DNA of 64,000 nt from Stutzerimonas degradans (GTDB lineage Bacteria; Pseudomonadota; Gammaproteobacteria; Pseudomonadales; Pseudomonadaceae), in contig NZ_JAMOHV010000004.1 in assembly GCF_024448505.1 (NCBI RefSeq), forward strand, positions 1 through 64,000, given 5' to 3'. Shown one piece after another: positions 1 through 8,110 of this stretch. The translations under genes were made by a program, and so were the position numbers. The number at the start of each line of letters is the position of its first letter. Within the stretch, counting starts at the first letter, position 1. Under the pieces are notes generated by a model, which had not been told where the DNA came from, searched no databases, and saw only the letters and a list, made by a program, of their open reading frames with translations.

Positions 1-14
1 TTGGAAGCCCGTTT

Positions 15-95
15 TCGCGTAAGGTGAAAGTGTGAAACCCAGCAACGGCGAGGGCTGCAGCCACTTTCACCCTTCGTGCACAGGCGGCCTTTCAC
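15..95. repeat. Palindromic repeat unit, GGTGAAAGTG type
   Basis: The arm at 21-32 (GGTGAAAGTG core) is the reverse complement of 62-74 (CACTTTCACC core), and a third copy lies at 82-95. Between the arms sits an inner element, ACCCAGCA followed by GAGGGCT. The same scaffold, with different arm sequence, recurs at 1189-1456. The array may continue left of the window. I do not recognise the element; it is not a CRISPR, because there are no regular spacers, and it does not match attC core sites. Confidence 0.6.
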
Positions 96-127
96 TTTCA
101 CCCTTCGCCAGAAAAACGGGGTTCATG

Positions 128-191
128 CCGTATAAATCTATTACGAATGGTGAATTTACGAGGCGAGTAGGAAGCCGTGTCGCGTAGCGGA
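128..191. repeat. Conserved box A, copy 1
   Basis: CCGTATAAATCTATT (128-142) is followed, exactly 50 bases from its first base, by TGTCGCGTAGCGGA (178-191). Copy 2 at 1478-1541 has the same two blocks at the same 50-base spacing, while the bases between them have diverged. This pattern of constrained ends suggests a functional unit such as a promoter with leader or a recombination end. Function unknown. Confidence 0.6.
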
Positions 192-345
192 AGTATGCCG
201 ATGCCTGGGTAACACCAAGCAGCCGGAAAAATGCGCCGGAGGCGATAGTGGATGCGCAGGCACCGAAAAAAGCGGGAGGAATATTTCCGAACGCTGATCG
301 AGCTGATGGGAGGGAGCGTTTTCTCAGTACGGGTAGGTGCCGGTG

Positions 346-368
346 TGTGGTAGAGAGCTATCACCATG
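346..368. repeat. Conserved box B, copy 1
   Basis: This 23-base block (TGTGGTAGAGAGCTATCACC then ATG) matches 2041-2063 at most positions. It closes the first module as the second copy closes the other one. A short reading frame beginning MPKKAYNWH starts at its ATG but ends after 16 codons, so I do not call a gene. Confidence 0.5.
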
Positions 369-862
369 CCCAAGAAGGCCTATAACTGGCACTGCAGCGT
401 CTCTAGCAGCCTATAGCTACATAGCTAGCCGTAGGCTGCCGATCTCGCGCAGCAGGGCTGTCCTGGAGTACTCAGCGCGGTTACCTAATGACAAGCCAGC
501 ACTCTTCTTGGCTTGAAGCGAGGCAACGGTTGAAATCAGCTACTGTCGCACCAAATCGGAACGATAGGTCGCGCGACATTAAATTTGGAGATAGCGATAA
601 ATTTCGCCATTGAATACCAATTTTCCAAAAAAAAATCAGCAGAGCGATAACGAAAAATCGAATTATGCAACTTTATGCGAAAAAGCATAATTTGATGACC
701 GGGCGGTCACATTACGACCGAAAGCTGCGGCGTGTGACAGGCTGCATGCTGATAGCAGCCTGTCGTGGGGGGCCACCATCGGCCAAATGCCGCCCCCATC
801 GTACGAAGCGGATCTGTCCGAGATGAAGCTGCCATACTGTGCCCACTGTGTGAGGACGATTT
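369..862. other. Non-coding stretch upstream of the AbrB-like gene
   Basis: I see no convincing gene here. The left half has short self-complementary words (TAGCTACATAGCTAGC near 414). From about 570 to 690 the sequence is much richer in A and T than its surroundings, with a run of nine A near 630, which would suit a promoter or an old insertion junction. The hairpin at 661-692 lies at its right side. Confidence 0.5.
661..692. promoter_or_regulatory. AT-rich three-part inverted repeat
   Basis: AATTATGC (661-668) pairs with GCATAATT (685-692). A second left arm, TTTATGC (672-678), can also pair with GCATAA (685-690) around the loop GAAAAA. The two alternative hairpins lie about 170 bases upstream of the AbrB-like gene. 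It could be an operator or a recombinase site; there is no U-run after it, so it is not an obvious terminator. Confidence 0.4.
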
Positions 863-1075
863 ATGACTACTACACCTGAGAGTTGGCGAGTTGTATGCCA
901 AGACCCTGGGGATGGCAGCGGAGACGTCATCGTTGAGCTTCCATCCGAGCTACTTGAGCAACTCGGATGGAGTCTGGGCGATGAACTATCAGTTGAGGCA
1001 GGGGAAGAAAACGTCTGCCTGAAACTCAAGCAACGAGCGGGAGCGTATAGTTGTGGCAATCCAGACAATGTCTGA
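863..1075 (+). CDS. AbrB/SpoVT-like small DNA-binding protein, antitoxin type
   Basis: A 70-residue protein whose central part (GSGDVIVELPSELLEQLGW then GDELSVE) has the layout of the swapped-hairpin AbrB domain used by many antitoxins: a strand, a P-x-E-L-L-x-x-L helix, and a G-D/E-L strand. Known members bind DNA as dimers and repress their own operon. The start ATG has a GAGGA ribosome site six bases upstream. No toxin partner follows; the next 600 bases hold only repeats, so it is an orphan or has another role. The family call is moderately sure, the role is inferred. Confidence 0.6.
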   Translation: MTTTPESWRVVCQDPGDGSGDVIVELPSELLEQLGWSLGDELSVEAGEENVCLKLKQRAGAYSCGNPDNV

Positions 1076-1188
1076 TTGCGGTTGGCTACGTCACTTCATG
1101 AGCGGCTGCTAATGGCCCGTACGCTGATGACGGGCAAGCTATTGGCCAGAAGCCAGTCAGCGAGCTCGAACGGTTTGGTTTGAGCGAC

Positions 1189-1456
1189 GGGTTGTTTAGA
1201 ACGGGCGGCGCGAAGCTTAGAACGCAGACCTGCTTTTCTCGAAGCTTAGAACGGCAGAACCCAGCAACTATGCGGGTTTGAGCCCCGTTCTAAGCTTCCC
1301 AGCGAGTGTTAGAACGGGTTGTTTAGAACGGGCGGCCCGAAGCTTAGAACGCGGACCTGCTTTTCGCGAAGCTTCGAACGTGCAGAACCCAGCACCCATG
1401 AGGGTTTGAGCCCTGTTCTAAGCTTCGCGTTCTAATACTCGGCCGTTCTAAACAAC
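1189..1456. repeat. Two tandem palindromic units, GTTCTAAGCTT type, 127-bp period
   Basis: Unit A begins near 1189 and unit B near 1316, with the GGGTTGTTTAGAACGGGCGG start repeated at a 127-base offset. Each unit has left arms CGAAGCTTAGAACG and a right arm CGTTCTAAGCTTC around a conserved inner stem AACCCAGCA/GGGTTTGAG. The array ends with CCGTTCTAAACAA (1444-1456), the reverse complement of its first bases. The scaffold matches the unit at 15-95, with both arms replaced together so that pairing is kept. Confidence 0.65.
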
Positions 1457-1477
1457 GAAAAAAAAGTGGACCTCATT

Positions 1478-1541
1478 CCGTATAAATCTATTGCGAGATG
1501 AGATTTTCACAAAAAGTTGGGGATTTGTGTCGCATAGCGGA
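1478..1541. repeat. Conserved box A, copy 2
   Basis: CCGTATAAATCTATT (1478-1492) and TGTCGCATAGCGGA (1528-1541) repeat the two blocks seen at 128-191 at identical spacing. It again follows directly after a palindromic array, which supports the idea of a repeated module. Confidence 0.6.
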
Positions 1542-1680
1542 TATTGGTGAAGCGAGTGCGCGAACTGAATAATTCACTGTGCCGTGTGGTGGCCTGATGG
1601 GGCCTGTTCGCAACCGACCGAGGTTCAGGCGTAACGGTATTGGCTGATCGTCCTGGACGCGTCAGAAGCGAGAGCGAGAA

Positions 1681-2049
1681 TTGAATTTTCGAGAAATTGG
1701 CCCAGGACGGTTCTTTCCCCCGATTCTTCCGAACGGGAGATTTTTCGCACTTGCGATTGGCGGCCTCCGGATACAGGAAATCCTGCAAGTCACAGACGTT
1801 GGCCTTGAATGCGGCGGAGTGAGTTTCCGCTGGGGTGATATTTGCGGCTACGCCATCCAGGGAAATGAGGCTTGCCTGTTGAGCAAGAAGTACTCCTCGG
1901 GCGGGCTGAGGTTCAAGCTGGGTACTTGCTATTTCGTTGGCTCGGCTCAACCGCCCGAGCGGCACGTCCATGGCTATCCGGTTGAGCATTGCCTTATGAA
2001 TCGCATCACGTTTGAGCAGCAGAGATTGCAGGTCCCTGCCTGTGGCTGA
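1681..2049 (+). CDS. Hypothetical protein inside the second repeat module
   Basis: A 122-residue frame from a TTG codon, ending exactly inside box B (its stop is within 2041-2063). The sequence has a plausible folded composition: many aromatic residues, alternating hydrophobic strands, and four to five cysteines (LECGG, DICG, EACLL, GTCYF, PACG). I do not recognise the family. No good ribosome site is visible and an antisense frame covers the same bases (1507-1989), so it may be a decayed gene. Its position between box A and box B suggests it is the cargo of the module; the corresponding space in module 1 is only about 155 bases. Confidence 0.35.
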   Translation: MNFREIGPGRFFPPILPNGRFFALAIGGLRIQEILQVTDVGLECGGVSFRWGDICGYAIQGNEACLLSKKYSSGGLRFKLGTCYFVGSAQPPERHVHGYPVEHCLMNRITFEQQRLQVPACG

Positions 2050-2063
2050 GAGCTGTCGCCATG
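2041..2063. repeat. Conserved box B, copy 2
   Basis: TGTGGCTGAGAGCTGTCGCC followed by ATG matches 346-368 at the same length. It overlaps the end of the hypothetical gene 1681-2049. Confidence 0.5.
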
Positions 2064-2097
2064 AGAAGGCGCCAGAACGTCGCTGTGAGCTTTTCAG

Positions 2098-2289
2098 GTG
2101 GGTGGTGGCTATACCGTGGTGCTCAAAGCCTCAAAAACGCACCAAGCGCTATCGTGGCTCGTTGCGGGGGTAGATCCCGACATTCGTCGCGTGTTCGAGG
2201 GCTCCACTTGGAGCAGCTTCAGGTTGGTCATCGAGGCGCCGGACGGGGTCCAGGTTCTTCGAGAGGAGCTACTGACGGAAGGGCGATGA
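2098..2289 (+). CDS. Possible small hypothetical protein
   Basis: A 63-residue frame from GTG to TGA, just before the end of the convergent SRAP gene. The middle (QALSWLVAGVDPDIRRVFEG, then a strand-like RLVIEAP) looks protein-like, but no ribosome site is seen, an in-frame stop lies three codons upstream, and no family is recognised. It may be the tail of a lost gene. Confidence 0.25.
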   Translation: MGGGYTVVLKASKTHQALSWLVAGVDPDIRRVFEGSTWSSFRLVIEAPDGVQVLREELLTEGR

Positions 2290-2291
2290 AT

Positions 2292-2984
2292 TTAGCTGGT
2301 TGGCTCTATTAGCGAGAGGCCTTCGTTGCGGACGTTGCCCACGGCACGGTTGACCGGAAACCATTCGAACACTTCCACCGGTAAAGCTAGGTGTCTCACG
2401 ATCTCTTCGGCTCGCTCAAGTGTAAGGTCCGGCTCAATCCATTCCCTTGCCAGATCCGCTTCAAGCACGACAGACCGGCGGTCATGGATGTCCACCATGC
2501 CCTGATCGCTGTTGGCTGTGATGATCACGAAGCCATCGCCTTCGCGATCGGTCATACCGGTGCGGTCCACCTGCGCCAATGCGGCAAACCATAGCGGCTC
2601 ACCATCCTTGCGGCGGATGTAGTAGGGCTGCTTTTTCTTCGGGTCCGATGGGTCTTTGACCCACTCGTACCAGCCATCCGCCGCAACGAGCGTTCGGCCG
2701 GTCGCCCAGATATCTCGGAAAAATCGGCTGGTCGCAGCCGTCTCGACGCGCGCGTTGATCGCGGGCGAGCGCTTACCCACTGCCCAGAAGGGCTGATATC
2801 CCCAAGGCAAGCGGGCCATGCGCAGGCCTGTATCGGTCTCGTAGAAGATCATCACGCGTGAACGCGGCGCGATGTTGTACCGGTTGATCGGCTCAGGGTC
2901 GATCCCGCCCTGGATGGGCTTGTCATAGCGCAGCGCATTCAGGTACTCGACTGCTGTTCGGTACTGCGTGAATCGACCACACAT
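2292..2984 (-). CDS. SRAP-family DNA-protein crosslink protein, YedK/HMCES type
   Basis: A 230-residue protein of full family length. SRAP proteins bind abasic sites in single-stranded DNA through the N-terminal cysteine and shield them as a covalent link. The key residues are visible: Cys2 in MCGRF, the acidic catalytic motif in ADGWYEW, the asparagine in PAINARVET, and the histidine in VDIHDRRSVVL where HDRMP is more usual. A GGAGGGG ribosome site precedes the ATG. It diverges from umuD, and the single LexA box between them suggests joint SOS control, which fits a damage-tolerance role. Confidence 0.9.
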   Translation of the reverse strand: MCGRFTQYRTAVEYLNALRYDKPIQGGIDPEPINRYNIAPRSRVMIFYETDTGLRMARLPWGYQPFWAVGKRSPAINARVETAATSRFFRDIWATGRTLVAADGWYEWVKDPSDPKKKQPYYIRRKDGEPLWFAALAQVDRTGMTDREGDGFVIITANSDQGMVDIHDRRSVVLEADLAREWIEPDLTLERAEEIVRHLALPVEVFEWFPVNRAVGNVRNEGLSLIEPTS

Positions 2985-3049
2985 ATCCCCTCCAGCGTGC
3001 TATCGGATGGCTGCCTCTTCTACATTGACCGCATGATGTGCTCGCGGTT

Positions 3050-3069
3050 TACTGTACACATATACAGTA
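3050..3069. promoter_or_regulatory. LexA (SOS) box between SRAP gene and umuDC
   Basis: TACTGTACACATATACAGTA fits the gammaproteobacterial consensus CTGT-N8-ACAG without mismatch and is nearly palindromic. It lies 17 bases before the umuD start and about 65 bases before the divergent SRAP start, so LexA bound here could repress both. Confidence 0.9.
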
Positions 3070-3085
3070 ATCGCAGAGCAGTATT

Positions 3086-3469
3086 ATGCGCGCCACCATT
3101 CTCGGCCAGCTCGGCCCAACATCAACATTCCTGCAGTACATCGATACCCGCGTGCCCGCCGGTTTCCCCTCGCCCGCCGCCGACTATGAGGAGGTCACGC
3201 TATCTATCGATGAGCTGATCGATCTCCGAACGCCGCACGTCTACCTGGTACGCGTCGAGGGCCCGAGCATGATCGGCGCCGGTATCTACGATGGTGACGT
3301 GCTGGTGGTCAACAAGGCACTGGAGGCGCGCTCCGGCCACATCGTGGTCGCATACGTCGACGGCGGGATGACAGTGAAGCGGCTGCAGATCACGCCGGCC
3401 GGGGTCTGGCTGCAGCCCGAAAACCCGGACTACCGCGCCATCCCTGTCACCGAGTCCCTCCATGTGTAG
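3086..3469 (+). CDS. umuD: UmuD/RulA-like Pol V accessory protein, C-terminus cut by amber codon
   Basis: A 127-residue S24-family protein. UmuD cleaves itself with RecA help and UmuD' joins UmuC to make Pol V. The cleavage site Ala25-Gly26 (VPAGFPSP), catalytic Ser61 (EGPSM) and Lys98 (MTVKRL) are present. The TAG at 3467-3469 sits where the family has an aromatic residue: the same frame continues after it as [11 protein letters not shown] and stops at 3511, overlapping the umuC start by 13 bases as usual. A single G to A change from TGG would explain it. The lost tail is about 13 residues of a terminal strand, so activity may be reduced unless the codon is suppressed. Confidence 0.85.
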   Translation: MRATILGQLGPTSTFLQYIDTRVPAGFPSPAADYEEVTLSIDELIDLRTPHVYLVRVEGPSMIGAGIYDGDVLVVNKALEARSGHIVVAYVDGGMTVKRLQITPAGVWLQPENPDYRAIPVTESLHV

Positions 3470-3498
3470 GGTGTGGCTACTCACAATCTGCATCAACT

Positions 3499-4755
3499 AT
3501 GTTCGCGCTGATCGACTGCAACTCGTTCTACTGCTCGTGCGAGCGCGTCTACCGGCCCTGGCTAGACAGCGTGCCGGTGGTGGTGCTGAGCAACAACGAC
3601 GGTTGCGTCATCGCGCGTACACGCGAGGCCAAACGCCTGGGCATTCCCATGGGCGCGCCTTACTTCCAGTGGCGCGATCAGATGCGCGAGTGGGGCGTGG
3701 TGTGCTTCTCCAGCAACTACGAGCTCTACGGGCAGATGAGTGCCCGGGTGATGACGACGCTTGAGGGTATGTTTCCGCGGATCGAGGTGTACAGCATCGA
3801 CGAGGCGTTTGCCGATCTGACAGGGATGAACGGCGACCTGGTGCCGCTGGGGCATGAGGCGCGCGAGCGAGTGCTGCGCTGGACCGGCATACCGGTTGGC
3901 GTGGGCATCGGGCCGACGAAGACCTTGGCCAAGCTCGCCAACTGGGCGGCGAAGACGTGGAGAAAGTCCGGCGGGGTGATCGACCTGCGCGACCCCGAGC
4001 GGCGCGACCGGCTGTTGCGGATGACCGAGGTGGGTGAAGTGTGGGGCGTCGGCCGGCGGCTGACTGCTCGCCTGCGACCGCTGGGTATCCAGACGGCCTG
4101 GGACCTGGCGCAGTACGACTCGCCATCGCTGCGAAAGCAATTCAGCGTGGTGCTTGAGAAAACCGCCCGCGAGTTGCGCGGAATCTCCTGCCTTGAGCTG
4201 GAGGAGGCGGTACCGCCCCGGCAGATGATCTGCTCCTCGAAAATGTTCGGCCGCCGCCTGCGCGACATCGCACCGATCCGCGAGGCGGTCGTGGCCTACG
4301 TTACCAAGGCCGCCGAGAAGCTGCGCTCCCAGCAAAGCCTGGCCGGCGAGCTGCAGGTTGCCATCCGCACCGGCATGCACAACCCCAACCAGCCGCGCTA
4401 CGCCAACGCCATCAGCTGCCCGTTGCCGTATCCGACTGACGATACTCGCGTGCTGGCCGCTGCAGCCGTGCGTGGGCTTGAGGCCATCTACCGGCAGGGT
4501 TACGCCTACAGCAAAGGGGAAGTGCTGCTGATGGATCTGCGGCAGCGCGGCGAATTCACGGGTGACCTGTTCGCCGCCGCGCCGCGCCCCGGTGCCGATC
4601 GTCTGATGGCCGTGGTCGATCAGATTAACGCGCGTGAGGGCAGGGGAACCGTCCGCCTCGGGCGAATCCCGGCCACCGCGGAGTGGTCGATGAGGCGCGA
4701 GATGATGAGTCAGCGGTATACGACGAGGTGGGATGAGTTGATGATTGTGCGGTGA
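3499..4755 (+). CDS. umuC: Y-family DNA polymerase V catalytic subunit UmuC/RulB
   Basis: A 418-residue protein of normal length. It copies damaged DNA with low fidelity together with UmuD'. The palm metal ligands are visible in [13 protein letters not shown] near the N-terminus and in YSIDEAF near residue 100; the helix-hairpin-helix region [11 protein letters not shown] and the C-terminal little-finger and tail are intact. It overlaps the ancestral umuD frame by 13 bases, so translation was coupled to umuD; the amber codon upstream could lower its expression. Similar pairs (rulAB) are common on Pseudomonas mobile elements and plasmids. Confidence 0.93.
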   Translation: MFALIDCNSFYCSCERVYRPWLDSVPVVVLSNNDGCVIARTREAKRLGIPMGAPYFQWRDQMREWGVVCFSSNYELYGQMSARVMTTLEGMFPRIEVYSIDEAFADLTGMNGDLVPLGHEARERVLRWTGIPVGVGIGPTKTLAKLANWAAKTWRKSGGVIDLRDPERRDRLLRMTEVGEVWGVGRRLTARLRPLGIQTAWDLAQYDSPSLRKQFSVVLEKTARELRGISCLELEEAVPPRQMICSSKMFGRRLRDIAPIREAVVAYVTKAAEKLRSQQSLAGELQVAIRTGMHNPNQPRYANAISCPLPYPTDDTRVLAAAAVRGLEAIYRQGYAYSKGEVLLMDLRQRGEFTGDLFAAAPRPGADRLMAVVDQINAREGRGTVRLGRIPATAEWSMRREMMSQRYTTRWDELMIVR

Positions 4756-4785
4756 GGCTAGCGCCGGAGGTGCGCTGCGTTATTG

Positions 4786-4818
4786 GATGACTGTTATCGG
4801 CCAAAAGCGGACATTCAA
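4786..4818. repeat. Interspersed GATGAC...AGCGG.CATTCA repeat, copy 1
   Basis: Bases from GATGACTGTTATCGGCC to AGCGGACATTCAA match 25447-25479 at roughly three quarters of positions. The core CGGCC and AGCGG is partly self-complementary. It may be an intergenic dispersed repeat rather than an element end. Confidence 0.45.
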
Positions 4819-5267
4819 TAGAAATGTTTAACGAACGAGGGACGGAAACTTTGGTGGCAGGCTAGGCAGCTTTGCTGTGTCTTGGCGAAGGCCACGATGA
4901 CTGCTTGGCCGTCACTCCGCTTAGCAGCTTCACCCATGGCAGTCGCGGCATCATGCACCCTTCCATCAAAGCCTCGAAACTTTCCGGCTTCTGCTCCAAG
5001 CCAGGCGAGAATGCGCATCTTTTCCGAAATAGGTGGCTCGGCATGCTTGGCAATTCTTGGTGCCAACTCGGCAACCAATGACCAATCTTCTTTGGAGATC
5101 GCGCCCGTGACGGCTTGCATATCATGGTCAAGTCTTTTCATTATGGTCCGAAGCCCCATTGGCTTTGCCGTCTCTACGGACTGCGCACCAAGTGACGTGG
5201 CGAAGGTTGCCAAAATCACGGAAAGCGAGACGGCGAAGAACGATCCTAGTTTTAAGGGCTGACTCAC
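4815..5267 (-). CDS. Exported cytochrome c'-type haem protein
   Basis: A 150-residue protein from the GTG at 5267, chosen because GGAG lies seven bases upstream; a longer frame from TTG at 5333 has no ribosome site. Residues 1-30 form a signal peptide (hydrophobic FFAVSLSVILATFATSL then GAQS). The only haem motif, CLACH, is close to the C-terminus, as in four-helix-bundle cytochromes c' and c-556, which bind NO or act as electron carriers in the periplasm. It is convergent with umuC. Family call is good, function unproved. Confidence 0.8.
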   Translation of the reverse strand: MSQPLKLGSFFAVSLSVILATFATSLGAQSVETAKPMGLRTIMKRLDHDMQAVTGAISKEDWSLVAELAPRIAKHAEPPISEKMRILAWLGAEAGKFRGFDGRVHDAATAMGEAAKRSDGQAVIVAFAKTQQSCLACHQSFRPSFVKHFY

Positions 5268-5467
5268 GAGTTTCTCCGTTGATGTTGTTGATGAAGACTT
5301 TGGGTATGACGAACGGTTGCTATGTTCGTGCAAGAAGCATTCAGGCTTGGGAAGCTCGATGTCTTCGTACGCAAGGCGCTACGTTGACAACTCGCGCATG
5401 GTGAAGAGGCGCGAAATCCTTGAGATGTTCATCGCCCATTCGCTAAACAATCCAGCCAACGCAGCGC

Positions 5468-6991
5468 TTAGCCATCCTCGGGCACCGTGGCGAGCCAGCT
5501 GACTTGCTGCTGCACAGCCATGGACTCGCCCCAGCCACCCCCAAGGGCCTTGTACAGCGCCACCAATTGCACGGCGGCGTTGGTATGCGCCCGCGCGGCT
5601 GCGGTTTCGGCCTCGTGCAGGCTGCGCTGGGCTGCCAGCAGTTCGACCAGGGCGATGTCACCCGCGGCGTAGCGGGCCTTGGCGTGGCCGTAGCTCACGC
5701 GCGTGGCATCCAGTGCCATGCCGCGGCGCTCCAGTGTGTCCAGCCCGCCGTGATAGTCGCCCAGCGCGCGCTCGGCATCGCCCAGCGCCGCCAGCACCGC
5801 CTGCTCGTAGGCCAGCGCAGCCTGCCGCTCGGCTGCCTCGCGTGCCCGAATTTCGGCTCGCACACGGCCACCGTCGAACAGGCGCCAGGAAATCAGCGGC
5901 AGGATGGAAAAACGCGAGCTGGATGCATCGAACCAATCGCCCGTACTGAGCGCTTGGAACCCGCCGCCGACACCGATGGAGAGTTTGGGGAACAACTCGG
6001 CCGTGGCCACGCCGATGTCGGCGGAACTCGCTGCCAGGCGACGTTCCGCAGCCAGCACGTCCGGGCGCCGGCGCAGCATCTCTGCGCGCTCGCCCACCGG
6101 CAGCGCCCGCAGCGTGCTCGGCGTCAAGGGGCCATCCAGCAGTGCCAGCTCCCGCTCCGGCGGCGCGCCCAGCAGCACGCCCAGGCTGAGTATCGCGGCG
6201 CGCTGACGCGCCTGGATATCCGGGATGAGCGCGTTGACTGCTGTCCATTGGGCGTACGCCGCCTCCACGTCGGCGGCCGACGCGTCGCCCAGCGCATGCC
6301 GCAGGCGCACCAATTCCAAGGTCTGCTGCAGCGTATCCAGTGTGGCCTGTTGTGCGTGCAACTCGTAGCGGGCGCCGACGGCGGTGAACCAAGTGCGCGC
6401 GACCTCGGCCACGATGCGCATGCGTATGCCCTGCGCCTCGGCTTCGGTCGCCTGCAGGCGGGCGCTGGCGCCTTCCAGCGCCCGCCGCTTGGCCCCGAAC
6501 AAGTCGGCCTCCCAGGCCGCGTCGAAGCCCGCGTCGTAGATGGTCTGCGTGGCGTCAAGGCCGGGGATCGAACCTACGGGCAGGGGTCCGTTCTCGCTTT
6601 GACGGCGCCGGTTGACGCTCGCGCCAGCGGCGGCGGTGGGCAATGCCTCGCCGGCCACACGATCGCGCAGGGCGCGTGCCTCATCGATGCGTGCCGCAGC
6701 GTGGCGCAGATCCAGGTTCTGTGCCAGCGCCGTGGCCATCAGGCGATCGAGGATGGGATCGTCCAGTGCAGACCACCATTGGCTCAAGTCTGCGGACTGG
6801 GATTCGCTTGCCAACGGCAAGCTCCAGCCGCTGCCGACGTCGACCGGCGGCGGCTCGCGGTAGTCGGGGCCCACGCTTGCGCAGGCAGTCAGCAGCACGC
6901 AGGACAGGGCCAGCACGAGCGGACGCGCGCGCCCAGGGGTCAGGCCGGTGACGGTTGCGCGAAGAAAGGGAGTGCGGGGCTTGGATTTCAT
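5468..6991 (-). CDS. Outer membrane efflux lipoprotein, NodT/OprM family
   Basis: A 507-residue TolC-like channel. The start at 6991 overlaps the stop of the upstream permease (ATGA) and gives a lipoprotein signal ending in LLTAC; the longer frame has no such signal. Two repeats of coiled-coil and beta segments follow (VGPDYREPP motif of the family after the lipobox, and ERRLAASSADIGVATAELFPKL near residue 330). It should complete the export path through the outer membrane for the ABC pump encoded upstream in the same operon. Confidence 0.9.
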   Translation of the reverse strand: MKSKPRTPFLRATVTGLTPGRARPLVLALSCVLLTACASVGPDYREPPPVDVGSGWSLPLASESQSADLSQWWSALDDPILDRLMATALAQNLDLRHAAARIDEARALRDRVAGEALPTAAAGASVNRRRQSENGPLPVGSIPGLDATQTIYDAGFDAAWEADLFGAKRRALEGASARLQATEAEAQGIRMRIVAEVARTWFTAVGARYELHAQQATLDTLQQTLELVRLRHALGDASAADVEAAYAQWTAVNALIPDIQARQRAAILSLGVLLGAPPERELALLDGPLTPSTLRALPVGERAEMLRRRPDVLAAERRLAASSADIGVATAELFPKLSIGVGGGFQALSTGDWFDASSSRFSILPLISWRLFDGGRVRAEIRAREAAERQAALAYEQAVLAALGDAERALGDYHGGLDTLERRGMALDATRVSYGHAKARYAAGDIALVELLAAQRSLHEAETAAARAHTNAAVQLVALYKALGGGWGESMAVQQQVSWLATVPEDG

Positions 6992-8106
6992 TGCAGGCGT
7001 CCTCGGACGAATACGGTGGCCATGGTCAGCGTGGCGAGGGCGATGACCGCCAGCGGCCACAGGCTGGCGAGAATGTCACCGGGCGGCATGGCCTTGAGAA
7101 AGCTGCCTTCGACGATGATGAGGAAATGGGTCAGTGGGATGGCCTGAGCCAGCCATTGCAGGACGACAGGCATGTTTTCCACAGGCGTCGCAAAGCCGGA
7201 CATCAGCACCGCCGGCACGCCGATGGCGAACGCTCCCAGGATGGCCTGCTGCTGCGTCATGCTGACCGCGGAAATCATCAGACCGATGCCGACCACCGAG
7301 GCGATGAACAGCACCAGGCTGGCAAGCAGGAGTGCAAACGAGCCCGTAAACGGGATGCCGAACAGGAAGACGCCCGCGCTGATCATGAACAGGCCCAGCC
7401 CGGTGCCAATTGCGAGTGCCGGCAGCGACTTGGAGATGATGATCTCGGGCGTCGAGGTGGGCGACACCAGCAACTGGTCGAAGGTGCCCAGCTCGCGCTC
7501 GCGCGCGATCGACAACGAGGTGATCAAGAGCGAGCTGAACAGCGCCAGGATGCCCGTCAGGCCGGGCACGATGAACCAGCGGTAGACCAGATTCGGGTTG
7601 AACCAGTGGCGCACGACCACGGGCGTTGGTGCCTGGGCGTCGGGCACGACCTCGGCGCCGACATCGGCGGCGATTGTGGACAGATAGGCCACGGTGATCT
7701 GCCCGGAGTTGCTGCGCCGGCCATCGACCAGTACCTGCGCGCGGCCACTTTCGCCGGCGGCGATGGAGCGCGAGAAATCCACCGGGATGGCGAGCGCGGC
7801 GATCACCTCGCCACGGTCGATCAGCTCGTGGAGCTGCTGTTGGCTGTCGACATGCCGGACGTGGGTGATGAAGCGGGCGCTGTCCAGGCGCTGTACCAAC
7901 TCGTGCGACCAGCGCCCCGCATCCTGATCGTAGACGGCGATATCGACGTTGCGCACTTCCAGCGTCGCGGCAAAGGCGAACACCAGCAACTGCAGGATCG
8001 GCGGCACGAACACCACCATGCGGCTGCGCGGGTCGCGCAGGACGCTGAGCACTTCCTTGATGAACTGGGCGCGCAGGCGGGTGAACGAGAATGCGGAAGT
8101 CAACAT
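6988..8106 (-). CDS. ABC-2 type efflux permease, YhhJ/YbhR-like (second)
   Basis: A 372-residue inner membrane protein with the ABC-2 plan: one N-terminal membrane helix (PPILQLLVFAFAATLEV), a periplasmic domain of about 150 residues, then five C-terminal helices with the family motif RERELGTFDQLLVSP. It forms the export channel with the permease at 8111-9280, powered by the ATPase at 9277-11049. It overlaps nodT by four bases and follows the sister permease by four. Confidence 0.9.
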   Translation of the reverse strand: MLTSAFSFTRLRAQFIKEVLSVLRDPRSRMVVFVPPILQLLVFAFAATLEVRNVDIAVYDQDAGRWSHELVQRLDSARFITHVRHVDSQQQLHELIDRGEVIAALAIPVDFSRSIAAGESGRAQVLVDGRRSNSGQITVAYLSTIAADVGAEVVPDAQAPTPVVVRHWFNPNLVYRWFIVPGLTGILALFSSLLITSLSIARERELGTFDQLLVSPTSTPEIIISKSLPALAIGTGLGLFMISAGVFLFGIPFTGSFALLLASLVLFIASVVGIGLMISAVSMTQQQAILGAFAIGVPAVLMSGFATPVENMPVVLQWLAQAIPLTHFLIIVEGSFLKAMPPGDILASLWPLAVIALATLTMATVFVRGRLQ

Positions 8107-8110
8107 CGCG

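Noticed and set aside
1189..1456. Integron attC sites or CRISPR array
   Set aside because: Ends do not match the RYYYAAC/GTTRRRY core of attC, there are only two long units rather than short repeats and spacers, and no integrase or Cas gene is visible.
4815..5333. Start of cytochrome c' gene at TTG 5333
   Set aside because: GTG 5267 has GGAG at correct distance and gives a normal signal peptide; the TTG has neither.
5504..7147. Long + strand open frame over nodT
   Set aside because: It is antisense to a clear NodT lipoprotein, has no recognisable domain, and reflects high GC codon bias.
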